Shown: positions 1-7,465 of the stretch, piece by piece
How positions within the stretch are numbered: the stretch's first letter is position 1
Layout of the letters: each line of letters starts with the position of its first letter
Assembly (NCBI RefSeq): GCF_001866665.1
Contig: NZ_MLYO01000024.1
Span: 186,001-250,000 of the forward strand
From: Streptomyces monashensis
GTDB lineage: Bacteria; Actinomycetota; Actinomycetes; Streptomycetales; Streptomycetaceae
Reading direction: 5' to 3'
Length of the DNA: 64,000 bases
Notes under the pieces: model-generated
What the model saw: the letters and a program-made list of their open reading frames with translations, nothing else
The model's database searches: none
Told to the model about the DNA's origin: nothing
Made by a program: the position numbers and the translations under genes

Positions 1-245
1 CCGAGCGCCCGGACCTTGCCCGGGGTGTCCGCGCCTTCCAGCGTCGTCAGGTCGACCATCGAGATGGCGAGGTCGATGGCGTACGCCTTCGCGGTGGTCT
101 TGATGGAACGGGTGCCGAGAGACGCGGCCCGCGCCTCCAGGCCGACCGCGTCGACGCCGGGCAGCCCGTGCAGGAAGCGGCGCAGCGTGCTGTCGGACGC
201 GGTGACGTCGGCGAGCGCGTGTGCTGGGGGAGCAGTAGTGGGCAT
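1..245 (-). CDS. deoC: Deoxyribose-phosphate aldolase, N-terminal part
   Basis: This is the first 81 residues of a DeoC-family aldolase; the rest lies beyond the left edge. DeoC cleaves 2-deoxyribose-5-phosphate to glyceraldehyde-3-phosphate and acetaldehyde in the cytoplasm, the last step of deoxynucleoside catabolism. The segments GTRSIKTTAKAYAIDLAISM and MVDLTTLEGADTPGKVRAL are typical of the actinobacterial DeoC N-terminus. I chose the ATG at 245 because protein similarity begins there, with a TATGCT -10-like hexamer about 12 bases upstream. A palindrome shared with the purine nucleoside phosphorylase gene lies 20 bases upstream (265-276), which fits joint control of nucleoside salvage. 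Confidence 0.85.
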   Translation of the reverse strand, partial: MPTTAPPAHALADVTASDSTLRRFLHGLPGVDAVGLEARAASLGTRSIKTTAKAYAIDLAISMVDLTTLEGADTPGKVRAL

Positions 246-264
246 GGTCACCAGACGAGCATAT

Positions 265-276
265 CTACGCGCGTAG
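265..276. promoter_or_regulatory. Palindromic operator upstream of deoC
   Basis: CTACGCGCGTAG is a perfect 12-bp palindrome 20 bases before the deoC start. It abuts the TATGCT -10-like hexamer, so a bound protein would block the promoter. The identical 12-mer stands 26 bases before the purine nucleoside phosphorylase start (3763-3774). The regulator is not shown by the sequence; the DeoR-family protein at 6345-7277 is one candidate, though its own upstream region lacks the motif. Confidence 0.6.
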
Positions 277-392
277 CGGATGTATACCCCCGGGATGCCC
301 TGTGCTGCTCATCTCTCGTTCGGAGGTCACGGATGAGCGCCGGTGCCGGGGTGTGTGGGCCGCTGCCGGGGATGTCGTGCAGAATCGGGGCC

Positions 393-1082
393 ATGACGAC
401 CCCGGACCACCAGCCACCCGCGTCCCTCACCGTGAAGGACCGGGTCTACCGCTCGCCGATGGCGCTCGTGGGCGGCGTGCTGCTGCTCGCCGTCATCCTC
501 TGGCTGGGCTTCGACGCCCTGTTCCGGGGACACGGCCGCGCGCCGTGGCTGGCGCTCGCCGGGATGATCCTGGTCGTGCCGCTGGTGATCGCCTTCACGC
601 TGCGCCCGGCGGTCTACGCGGGCGAGGACCGGATGCGGATCCGCAACCCCTTCCGCGTGATCAGCCTGCCCTGGGGCGAGATCGCCGCCCTGCGCTCCGG
701 CTACTCCAACGAGGTCGTCGTGAAGGGGGGCGGCAAGTACCAGCTGTGGGCGCTGCCCGTCTCGCTGCGGGGCCGCAAGAAGGCGGAGATGCGCAAGGCG
801 CGGGCGGCGGCGGACGCGGCCCGCGGCGACGAGCCCGCACGACGCGGCCTCGGCGGGCTGGGCGGCTTCGGCGGCTTCGGTGCCGTCGGCGGCGGCCTCA
901 CCCCGGCCGGCACGACCCGCGCGGAGTCCGACCAGGCCATGGACGAGCTGCGCGAACTGCTGGAACGGCGCGGCGAGGCGGAGTCGGCGCAGGGGGAGAT
1001 CACCGTGCGCTGGGCCTACGAGGTGGCCGCGCCGGCGGTGGCGGGCGCGATCCTGCTCGCGATCCTGCTGGCGACGGGCTGA
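393..1082 (+). CDS. PH-domain membrane protein
   Basis: A 229-residue predicted membrane protein. Two hydrophobic segments at about residues 22-44 and 51-70 are followed by a short bacterial PH-like domain (about 72-125) of the type that starts YAGEDRMRIRNPFR. A charged Ala/Arg linker, a Gly/Phe-rich stretch (about 152-168) and a C-terminal membrane helix (about 209-228) follow. The function is unknown. I chose the ATG at 393 because the longer upstream frame (from 168) overlaps the deoC promoter and operator and is not protein-like. The gene is convergent with the phosphohexomutase gene and they share a hairpin terminator. Confidence 0.75.
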   Translation: MTTPDHQPPASLTVKDRVYRSPMALVGGVLLLAVILWLGFDALFRGHGRAPWLALAGMILVVPLVIAFTLRPAVYAGEDRMRIRNPFRVISLPWGEIAALRSGYSNEVVVKGGGKYQLWALPVSLRGRKKAEMRKARAAADAARGDEPARRGLGGLGGFGGFGAVGGGLTPAGTTRAESDQAMDELRELLERRGEAESAQGEITVRWAYEVAAPAVAGAILLAILLATG

Positions 1083-1149
1083 GGGCCCGGGGCTTTCCGT
1101 TCCGTCATCGCGTGCATTCGCGGCGCCGCTGGTGCCGGGAACAACGAAA

Positions 1150-1179
1150 CGGGGTGCCCCGGTTCTCCGGGGCACCCCG
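1150..1179. terminator. Bidirectional hairpin terminator
   Basis: A perfect 13-bp stem (1150-1162 with 1167-1179) closes a TTCT loop between two convergent stop codons. It can serve both the PH-domain gene and the phosphohexomutase gene. Confidence 0.75.
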
Positions 1180-1194
1180 TCGATGTCGTACGCC

Positions 1195-2826
1195 TCAGAT
1201 GCCGGCCGCCGCCGACAGGTCCCGCTTGATCGCGGTCAGGAGTTCGCCCGCTCGCGCGTGCGCCGCCGGGAGGCCGGCGTGGTCCGGGACCGGGACGACG
1301 ACCTCCAGGTAGCACTTCAGTTTCGGCTCGGTGCCGCTCGGGCGGACGATCACGCGGGCGCCGTCGAGGGTGTAGCGCAGGCCGTCGGTCGGGGGCAGCT
1401 CGGCCGTGCCCCGGGTCAGGTCCTCGGACCGCATGATCGGCAGGCCCGCCAGCTCGGTCGGCGGCTGCTCGCGCAGGCGGCGCATGGCGTCGGCGATCAG
1501 GGAGAGGTCCTGGACGCGGACCGAGAGCTGGTCGGTGGCGTGCAGGCCGTGTTCGACGGCGAGGTCGTCGAGGAGGTCGAGGAGGGTACGGCCGTCCTCC
1601 TTGAGGACCGAGGCCAGCTCCGTGATCAGCAGGGCCGCCGTGATGCCGTCCTTGTCGCGCACGCCCTCGGGGTCCACGCAGTAGCCGAGGGCCTCCTCGT
1701 AGCCGTAGCGCAGGCCGTCGACGCGGGCGATCCACTTGAAGCCGGTCAGGGTCTCCTCGTAGGGCAGGCCCGCCTTCTCGGCGATGCGGCCGAGGAGGGA
1801 GGAGGAGACGATCGACTCGGCGAACACGCCGGTCGCGCCCCGGCGGACCAGGTGGGCGGCGAGCAGCGCGCCGACCTCGTCGCCGCGCAGCATCCGCCAG
1901 TCGGCGCCGTCCTGCACGGCGACGGCACAGCGGTCGGCGTCGGGGTCGTTGGCGATGATCAGGTCCGGGCCGGTGGCGCGGGCCTGCGCGAACGACAGGT
2001 CCATCGCGCCCGGCTCCTCCGGGTTGGGGAAGGCGACCGTCGGGAAGTCGGGGTCGGGCTCGGCCTGCTCGGCGACCAGCACCGGAGCGGGGAAGCCGGC
2101 GCGGGCGAACGCGGCCAGCAGGACGTCCTTGCCGACGCCGTGCATCGCCGTGTAGACCGTGCGGGCGGTGCGGGGGGAGCCGGGGGCCAGCACCGCGTCC
2201 GTACGGGCCAGGTACGCCTCCAGGACCGACTCGTCCAGGGTCTGCCAGCCGGACTCCGGGCGCGGTACGTCGTCGAGGCGTGCGATCGCGTCGATCTCGG
2301 CGGCGATCTCCGCGTCGGCGGGCGGCACGATCTGGGAGCCGTCGCCGAGGTACACCTTGTAGCCGTTGTCCCGGGGCGGGTTGTGGCTGGCGGTGACCTC
2401 CACGCCCGCGACCGCGCCGAGGTGCCGTATGGCGAAGGCGAGCACGGGGGTGGGCAGCGGGCGGGGGAGTACGGCGGCGCGCAGGCCGGCGCCGGTCATC
2501 ACGGCGGCGGTGTCGCGCGCGAAGTCGGCGGACTTGTGGCGGGCGTCGTAGCCGACGACGACGAGTCCGCCGGCGTGGCCGCTCTTCTTCAGGTACGCGG
2601 CGAGGCCGGCGGCGGCCCGGACGACGACACTGCGGTTCATGCGCATCGGGCCGGCGCCGAGTTCGCCGCGCAGACCCGCGGTGCCGAACTGGAGGGTGCC
2701 GGAGAACCGGGCCGACAGTTCCGCGACGTCACCGGCGTCGATCAGCTTGGCGAGTTCGTCGCGCGTCTCCGCGTCGGGGTCCTCGGCGAGCCATGACGTG
2801 GCCCGGGCGATGAGATCGTCGTGCAC
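1195..2826 (-). CDS. Phosphoglucomutase/phosphomannomutase (alpha-D-phosphohexomutase)
   Basis: A cytoplasmic alpha-D-phosphohexomutase of 543 residues. It would interconvert hexose or pentose 1- and 6(5)-phosphates; next to PNP and deoC, a phosphopentomutase-like role in nucleoside salvage is plausible (inference). Visible motifs are the phosphoserine loop TASHNP (about 145-150), the metal-binding DPDADR (about 294-299) and the phosphate-binding RPSGT near residue 495. The GTG start at 2826 is preceded by GGAGAGG eleven bases upstream. A longer open frame reaching 3219 runs through the PNP gene in another frame and is a shadow. PNP lies 86 bases upstream on the same strand, so the two may be co-transcribed. 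Confidence 0.88.
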   Translation of the reverse strand: MHDDLIARATSWLAEDPDAETRDELAKLIDAGDVAELSARFSGTLQFGTAGLRGELGAGPMRMNRSVVVRAAAGLAAYLKKSGHAGGLVVVGYDARHKSADFARDTAAVMTGAGLRAAVLPRPLPTPVLAFAIRHLGAVAGVEVTASHNPPRDNGYKVYLGDGSQIVPPADAEIAAEIDAIARLDDVPRPESGWQTLDESVLEAYLARTDAVLAPGSPRTARTVYTAMHGVGKDVLLAAFARAGFPAPVLVAEQAEPDPDFPTVAFPNPEEPGAMDLSFAQARATGPDLIIANDPDADRCAVAVQDGADWRMLRGDEVGALLAAHLVRRGATGVFAESIVSSSLLGRIAEKAGLPYEETLTGFKWIARVDGLRYGYEEALGYCVDPEGVRDKDGITAALLITELASVLKEDGRTLLDLLDDLAVEHGLHATDQLSVRVQDLSLIADAMRRLREQPPTELAGLPIMRSEDLTRGTAELPPTDGLRYTLDGARVIVRPSGTEPKLKCYLEVVVPVPDHAGLPAAHARAGELLTAIKRDLSAAAGI

Positions 2827-2862
2827 CTTGGGATCAACCTCTCCGTGTTTGCCTGCTCCACT

Positions 2863-2877
2863 GGGGGCTGCGCCCCC
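2863..2877 (-). terminator. Short hairpin between PNP and phosphohexomutase genes
   Basis: A 6-bp G+C stem (GGGGGC with GCCCCC) closes a 3-base loop. It has no T tract and may be only an attenuator or mRNA-processing hairpin. Confidence 0.3.
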
Positions 2878-2912
2878 CGTTCGCCCACCCGCCCGGACGG
2901 GCTCGGCGGCGC

Positions 2913-3737
2913 TTACAGCTTGCCCAGCACCTGGCCCAGCAGCTGGCCCATCCGCGCGGCGGAGTCGCGGCCCGCCTGGAGGACCTCCTCGTGGTTGAGG
3001 GGCTCGCCGGTCATGCCCGCGGCCAGGTTGGTGACCAGGGAGATGCCCAGCACCTCGGCGCCGGCCTCGCGGGCGGCGATGGCCTCCAGGACCGTGGACA
3101 TGCCGACCAGGTCCGCGCCGATGACGCGGGCCATGCGGATCTCGGCCGGGGTCTCGTAGTGCGGGCCGGGGAACTGCGCGTAGACGCCCTCCTCCAGGGA
3201 GGGGTCGATCTCCTTGCACAGGGCGCGCAGGCGCGGGGAGTAGAGGTCCGTCAGGTCGACGAAGTTGGCGCCGACGATCGGGGAGGTGGCCGTGAGGTTG
3301 ATGTGGTCGCTGATCAGGACCGGCTGGCCGGGGCGCATGCCCTCGCGCAGGCCGCCGCAGCCGTTGGTGAGGACGATGGTCTTGCAGCCGGCGGCCACGG
3401 CGGTGCGGACGCCGTGGGCGACGGCGGCGACGCCACGGCCCTCGTAGTAGTGCGTGCGGCCCAGGAAGACGAGCGCGCGCTTGTCACCGAAGGAGTACGA
3501 GCGGATCTTGCCGCCGTGCCCCTGGACGGCCGGCGGCGGGAAGCCGGGCAGCTCGGTGACCTGGAACTCGGCGTCGGGCGCGCCCAGGGCGTCGACGGCC
3601 GGAGCCCAGCCGGAGCCCATCACGAGGGCGACGTCGTGGGTCTCGGCGCCGGTGAGTTCGCGCAGGCGCGCGGCGGCGGCGTCGGCGGCGGCGTACGGGT
3701 CGCCCTGGATGTCGTCCGGAAGAAGAGATGCGTTCAC
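2913..3737 (-). CDS. Purine nucleoside phosphorylase (trimeric class)
   Basis: A 274-residue PNP that cleaves purine (deoxy)nucleosides with phosphate to free base and (deoxy)ribose-1-phosphate. Family hallmarks are the phosphate loop MGSGW near residue 41, GRTHYYEG, the base/sugar segment GPHYETPAE, VGMSTVLEA and the closing TNLAAG. I chose the GTG at 3737 because a TACCCT -10 hexamer lies exactly 7 bases upstream, suggesting a leaderless mRNA. The palindrome at 3763-3774 is then promoter DNA rather than codons, as a longer frame from 3788 would require. The phosphohexomutase gene follows. Confidence 0.9.
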   Translation of the reverse strand: MNASLLPDDIQGDPYAAADAAAARLRELTGAETHDVALVMGSGWAPAVDALGAPDAEFQVTELPGFPPPAVQGHGGKIRSYSFGDKRALVFLGRTHYYEGRGVAAVAHGVRTAVAAGCKTIVLTNGCGGLREGMRPGQPVLISDHINLTATSPIVGANFVDLTDLYSPRLRALCKEIDPSLEEGVYAQFPGPHYETPAEIRMARVIGADLVGMSTVLEAIAAREAGAEVLGISLVTNLAAGMTGEPLNHEEVLQAGRDSAARMGQLLGQVLGKL

Positions 3738-3762
3738 GTCGTCGAGGGTAGCCGCTCTTCGC

Positions 3763-3774
3763 CTACGCGCGTAG
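3763..3774. promoter_or_regulatory. Palindromic operator upstream of PNP gene
   Basis: A perfect CTACGCGCGTAG palindrome, the same 12 bases as upstream of deoC. It lies 26 bases before the GTG start, between the -35 and -10 regions of the inferred leaderless promoter (-10 TACCCT at 3745-3750, read on the minus strand). Confidence 0.6.
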
Positions 3775-3846
3775 ATGACAGACGTCACGGGATCGCGATC
3801 GTTGTCTTGTCGTTTCCGACGAGGGGAGGCCGCGGGCGGTCGGGTG

Positions 3847-4125
3847 TCATTCGTCGGTGATGAGGACGTCCTTGTCGTTGAAGACCTCGACGATGAAGAT
3901 CAGCAGACGGCCGCGGCTGACGGTGTACTCCACCAGGATGTTCTGGGTGAGGCGGATCGTGCGGTCGTCGCCGGTGGACCCTATGGGCCGCGACACCGGC
4001 AGGAAGGGGTCGCGGGCCAGCAGGGCGATGCCCTTGTCGAAGGCGGCGCGCTGCCGGTCGTCCAGCCGGTCGCGGGCCTCCGCGGCCTGCACCGTGTAGT
4101 AGACGTCATATGTGGGCGGGGCCAT
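3847..4125 (-). CDS. Small RelE/ParE-like hypothetical protein
   Basis: A 92-residue protein with an alpha-then-beta layout. A helical N-terminal half (residues 10-40, many Arg/Asp/Ala) is followed by strands RTIRLTQNILVEYTVS and RLLIFIVEVFND. This resembles the RelE/ParE toxin fold, but no antitoxin gene is adjacent, so a toxin role is not supported. The ATG at 4125 has a strong GGGAGG ribosome-binding site 4 bases upstream. It stands alone between the PNP and GGCT-fold genes. Confidence 0.7.
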   Translation of the reverse strand: MAPPTYDVYYTVQAAEARDRLDDRQRAAFDKGIALLARDPFLPVSRPIGSTGDDRTIRLTQNILVEYTVSRGRLLIFIVEVFNDKDVLITDE

Positions 4126-4175
4126 GCGACCTCCCGTTGGCGCGCCGGTGTTCCGAGTCTAGAAGCCGGTCCCGG

Positions 4176-4613
4176 TCAGCAGGGCCGCTTGCGCAGCTCC
4201 ATCACGTAATCGTGGGGTGCTCCCGCCGACTCCGCCGCGTCGGCGATCTCGCCCAGGTAGCGTGCCGAGGGGAGTCCGCCCTCGTAGCCGTCGAGGACGT
4301 ACGTCCAGGCCGGTTCCTCGCCGTCCAGGGTGTGCACGCGCACGCGTGCGCGGCGGTAGATGCCGAGCCCCACGCCCACCCAGCGGTCGAGGGACTCCTC
4401 GTCCAGGGGAGCGATGTCGTAGAGGCCGACGAAGACCTGCGCCAGCGGGTCCTCGACGATCGTCGCCAGCGCGCCCTCCCAGCCCAGCTGCTCGCCGCCG
4501 AACGTCAGCCGCCAGCCGTTCAGCCAGCCGGTGGCGCGCAGCGGGGAGTGCGGTGCGCGGCGCGACATCAGCCGCGCGTCGAGGTTGCCGGCGTACGCGG
4601 CATAGAGCGACAT
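4176..4613 (-). CDS. Gamma-glutamylcyclotransferase-fold protein
   Basis: A 145-residue protein opening MSLYAAYAGNLDARLMSRRAP, the usual YAYGSNL-type nucleotide/substrate loop of the GGCT (AIG2-like) fold. Relatives cyclise gamma-glutamyl amino acids to 5-oxoproline or trim gamma-glutamylamines; the substrate here is unknown. I took the ATG at 4613 because family similarity begins there and TACCCT lies 6 bases upstream, a leaderless arrangement. Upstream codons in the same frame overlap the promoter of the divergent flavoprotein gene. Confidence 0.75.
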   Translation of the reverse strand: MSLYAAYAGNLDARLMSRRAPHSPLRATGWLNGWRLTFGGEQLGWEGALATIVEDPLAQVFVGLYDIAPLDEESLDRWVGVGLGIYRRARVRVHTLDGEEPAWTYVLDGYEGGLPSARYLGEIADAAESAGAPHDYVMELRKRPC

Positions 4614-4738
4614 GGAGAGAGGGTACGGCAGCCCCCGGCGCGCGGACCTCCCCTCCCTCCCGCCACAGAAGGCCTGCTGCGGCACTCGCGTCCGCCCCGG
4701 GGCGGTAGCACCTTGAAGCGTGCGGGACAATGGGGTAC

Positions 4739-6178
4739 GTGACTCGGATCGTGATCATCGGTGGCGGACCCGGCGGATACGAAGCGGCGCTGGTGGCCGC
4801 TCAGCTCGGCGCGGAGGTGACCGTCGTCGACTGCGACGGTCTGGGCGGAGCGTCGGTGCTGACCGACTGCGTGCCGTCGAAGACTCTCATCGCGACGGCG
4901 GAGGTCATGACGACCTTCGACTCGTCGTACGAGGAGCTCGGCATCATCGTCGCCGACGACACCCCGCCGCTGGAGCAGGCCGCCCGGGTGGTCGGCGTGG
5001 ACCTCGGGAAGGTCAACCGCCGTGTGAAGCGGCTGGCCCTCGCCCAGTCGCACGACATCACCGCCTCCGTCACGCGGGCCGGCGCCCGGGTGCTGCGCGG
5101 GCGCGGCCGGCTGGAGGGCATGCAGGGCCTCGACGGGTCCCGCAAGGTCGTCGTCACCGCCGCCGACGGCACCGAGGAGACCCTGACCGCCGACGCCGTC
5201 CTCATCGCGACCGGCGGTCACCCGCGCGAGCTGCCCGACGCCCAGCCCGACGGCGAGCGCATCCTCAACTGGACCCAGGTGTACGACCTGACCGAGCTGC
5301 CCGAGGAGCTCATCGTGGTCGGGTCCGGTGTGACCGGTGCCGAGTTCGCCGGTGCCTACCAGGCGCTGGGGTCCAAGGTCACGCTCGTGTCGTCCCGGGA
5401 CCGCGTGCTGCCGGGTGAGGACCCGGACGCCGCCGCGGTGCTGGAGGACGTCTTCCGGCGCCGTGGCATGAACGTCATGGCCCGCTCCCGCGCGCAGGCC
5501 GCCAAGCGCGTCGGCGACCGGGTCGAGGTGACGCTCGCCGACGGGCGCGTCATCGGCGGCACGCACTGCCTGATGGCCGTCGGCGCCATTCCGAACAGCG
5601 CCGGGCTGGGGCTGGAGGAGGCGGGCGTCAAGCTGCGCGAGTCCGGTCACATCTGGACCGACAAGGTCTCGCGTACGACCGCTCCGGGCGTCTACGCGGC
5701 CGGTGACGTGACGGGCATCTTCGCGCTCGCGTCCGTCGCCGCCATGCAGGGACGTATCGCCATGTACCACTTCCTCGGCGACGCGGTGACCCCGCTGAAC
5801 CTGAAGACGGTCTCCTCCAACGTCTTCACCGACCCCGAGATCGCGACCGTCGGCTACTCGCAGGCGGACGTGGACGCGGGCAAGATCGACGCCCGGGTGG
5901 TGAAGCTGCCGCTGCTGCGCAACCCGCGCGCGAAGATGCAGGGCATCCGGGACGGCTTCGTCAAGATCTTCTGCCGGCCGGGCACGGGTATCGTCGTGGG
6001 CGGTGTGGTCGTGGCGCCCCGCGCCTCGGAACTGATCCACCCCATCTCGATCGCCGTCGACAACAATCTGACGGTCGAACAGATCGCGAACGCGTTCACC
6101 GTGTACCCCTCCCTTTCGGGGTCGATCGCGGAGGTGGCGCGTCAGCTGCACGGCCGCAAGGCGAGCGCCGAGGCCTGA
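4739..6178 (+). CDS. lpdA: NAD(P)H-quinone dehydrogenase of the flavoprotein disulfide reductase fold
   Basis: A 479-residue two-dinucleotide-binding flavoprotein. The FAD loop GGGPGGYEAA (about 8-17), the NAD(P) loop VGSGVTGAEFAG and the C-terminal dimerisation domain are all present. The redox site reads GGASVLTDCVPSK: the first Cys of the usual CxxxxC pair is missing, so it cannot work as a lipoamide dehydrogenase. M. tuberculosis LpdA (Rv3303c) has the same change and reduces quinones. The GTG at 4739 follows a GACAAT hexamer by 7 bases, suggesting a leaderless mRNA. An ATG three codons earlier (4730) is the alternative. Confidence 0.85.
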   Translation: MTRIVIIGGGPGGYEAALVAAQLGAEVTVVDCDGLGGASVLTDCVPSKTLIATAEVMTTFDSSYEELGIIVADDTPPLEQAARVVGVDLGKVNRRVKRLALAQSHDITASVTRAGARVLRGRGRLEGMQGLDGSRKVVVTAADGTEETLTADAVLIATGGHPRELPDAQPDGERILNWTQVYDLTELPEELIVVGSGVTGAEFAGAYQALGSKVTLVSSRDRVLPGEDPDAAAVLEDVFRRRGMNVMARSRAQAAKRVGDRVEVTLADGRVIGGTHCLMAVGAIPNSAGLGLEEAGVKLRESGHIWTDKVSRTTAPGVYAAGDVTGIFALASVAAMQGRIAMYHFLGDAVTPLNLKTVSSNVFTDPEIATVGYSQADVDAGKIDARVVKLPLLRNPRAKMQGIRDGFVKIFCRPGTGIVVGGVVVAPRASELIHPISIAVDNNLTVEQIANAFTVYPSLSGSIAEVARQLHGRKASAEA

Positions 6179-6190
6179 CGGCGGACCCGG

Positions 6191-6213
6191 ACTCCCCGCT
6201 GGTCACGGGGAGT
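6191..6213 (+). terminator. Hairpin terminator after flavoprotein gene
   Basis: An 8-bp stem ACTCCCCG/CGGGGAGT with a 7-base loop, 13 bases after the lpdA stop codon. Confidence 0.6.
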
Positions 6214-6344
6214 TGCCGCGTGTGCGTACGGCATAGTCGGGGCGGATAGGTCCTATACCACTTCCCGCCCCACCATGCGAACAACTTCTGTTATTCGGCG
6301 CAAACTGCTGAAAGCAGACGGTCGCTGGGGTTACTGTCAGTTTC

Positions 6345-7277
6345 GTGTTCGCTGCTGAACGTCGCCAATTGATTCTCGAAATGGTGCGAGCGAACGGTGC
6401 CGTGTCGCTCCGTGAGCTCGCCCGCGTCGTCCAGACCTCCGAAGTGACCGTACGGCGGGACGTGCGGGCACTGGAGGCAGAAGGACTCCTCGACCGCCGG
6501 CACGGCGGTGCGGTACTGCCGGGCGGGTTCACCCGCGAGTCGGGCTTCCCCCAGAAGTCCCATCTCGCGACCGCCGAGAAGACGGCCATCGCCGATCTCG
6601 CCGCGGGCCTCGTCGAAGAAGGCGAGGCCATCGTCGTCGGGGCCGGTACGACCACACAGGAGCTGGCCCGCCGGCTCGCCCGGGTGCCGGGGCTGACCGT
6701 GGTCACCAACTCCCTGTTGGTTGCCCAGGCGCTGGCCCATGCCAACCGGGTGGAGGTCGTGATGACCGGCGGAACCCTGCGCGGCTCCAACTACGCCCTC
6801 GTCGGCTCCGGCGCCGAACAGTCCCTCCAGGGGCTGCGGGTGTCCAAGGCCTTCCTCTCCGGAAGCGGGCTGACCGCCGAACGCGGCCTGTCCACCTCCA
6901 ACATGCTCTCGGCGTCCGTCGACCGGGCGCTCGTCCAGGCCGCCGCCGAGGTCGTGGTCCTCGCCGACCACACCAAGCTCGGTACGGACACCATGTTCCA
7001 GACCGTGCCGACGGACCTCATCACCCGCCTGGTCACCGACGAGCCCCCGCCCCACGACGACCGCGCCGCGACCGAGCTGCAGGCTCTTGCCGACCAAGGG
7101 GTGCAGATCGCCGTGGCCGGGGCGAGCGGAAACCCGGGGGGTGAACAGGTCCCGGCGACCCGCCGCGCTCCCCTGCCGGGGCCGCGCAGGGGGCACATGC
7201 CGCTCCGCTCGGGCGCGGGAATGGGGGAGCCGACGGGCGCCGAGCGGGGGCGCGTCGCTGATCTGCGGCGGCGTTAG
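6345..7277 (+). CDS. DeoR-family transcriptional regulator
   Basis: A 310-residue cytoplasmic regulator. The N-terminal DeoR winged helix-turn-helix covers about residues 1-57 (RRQLILEMV, EVTVRRDVRALEAEG, HGGAV). A DeoRC sugar-phosphate sensor domain (about 75-235) shows the ribose-phosphate-isomerase-like GAGTTTQELA and TNS motifs. A 50-residue low-complexity Gly/Arg/Pro tail follows. Family members bind phosphorylated sugars. With deoC and PNP nearby, control of nucleoside salvage is a reasonable guess but unproven. The GTG at 6345 has TACTGT 7 bases upstream, so a leaderless mRNA is likely. Confidence 0.85.
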   Translation: MFAAERRQLILEMVRANGAVSLRELARVVQTSEVTVRRDVRALEAEGLLDRRHGGAVLPGGFTRESGFPQKSHLATAEKTAIADLAAGLVEEGEAIVVGAGTTTQELARRLARVPGLTVVTNSLLVAQALAHANRVEVVMTGGTLRGSNYALVGSGAEQSLQGLRVSKAFLSGSGLTAERGLSTSNMLSASVDRALVQAAAEVVVLADHTKLGTDTMFQTVPTDLITRLVTDEPPPHDDRAATELQALADQGVQIAVAGASGNPGGEQVPATRRAPLPGPRRGHMPLRSGAGMGEPTGAERGRVADLRRR

Positions 7278-7412
7278 CCGCTCAACCCGGTCGGCTCTGG
7301 TGCACGGTCGCCGCAGGGGGTGCGCTGCTTCGGCGGGCGCGGGTCGTCGTGGTTGCTCGCGCGGTTCCCCGCGCCCCTGGGCCGGCCGCGGCCCGCCTCT
7401 GCTGAAACGAAA

Positions 7413-7447
7413 CGCCCGGTGGACCGGGAGAACCGGTCCACCGGGCG
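7413..7447. terminator. Strong bidirectional hairpin terminator
   Basis: A perfect 15-bp stem (7413-7427 with 7433-7447) closes a GAGAA loop between the convergent deoR-type and accA2 genes. A-rich bases lie on one side and TCTTCC on the other. Confidence 0.8.
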
Positions 7448-7465
7448 TCTTCCAGAGCCGTGCGG

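Noticed and set aside
1195..3219. 674-residue minus-strand frame as the phosphohexomutase start
   Set aside because: The extra 131 codons overlap the PNP gene in another frame and read as Gly/Arg-rich shadow; a GTG with a ribosome-binding site at 2826 gives the usual family length.
3847..4125. Type II toxin-antitoxin system
   Set aside because: The small protein resembles a RelE/ParE fold, but no antitoxin-like gene lies on either side.
4568..6151. 527-residue minus-strand frame opposite lpdA
   Set aside because: His/Asp/Gly/Arg-rich composition is typical of antisense of high-G+C genes; lpdA motifs are clear on the plus strand.
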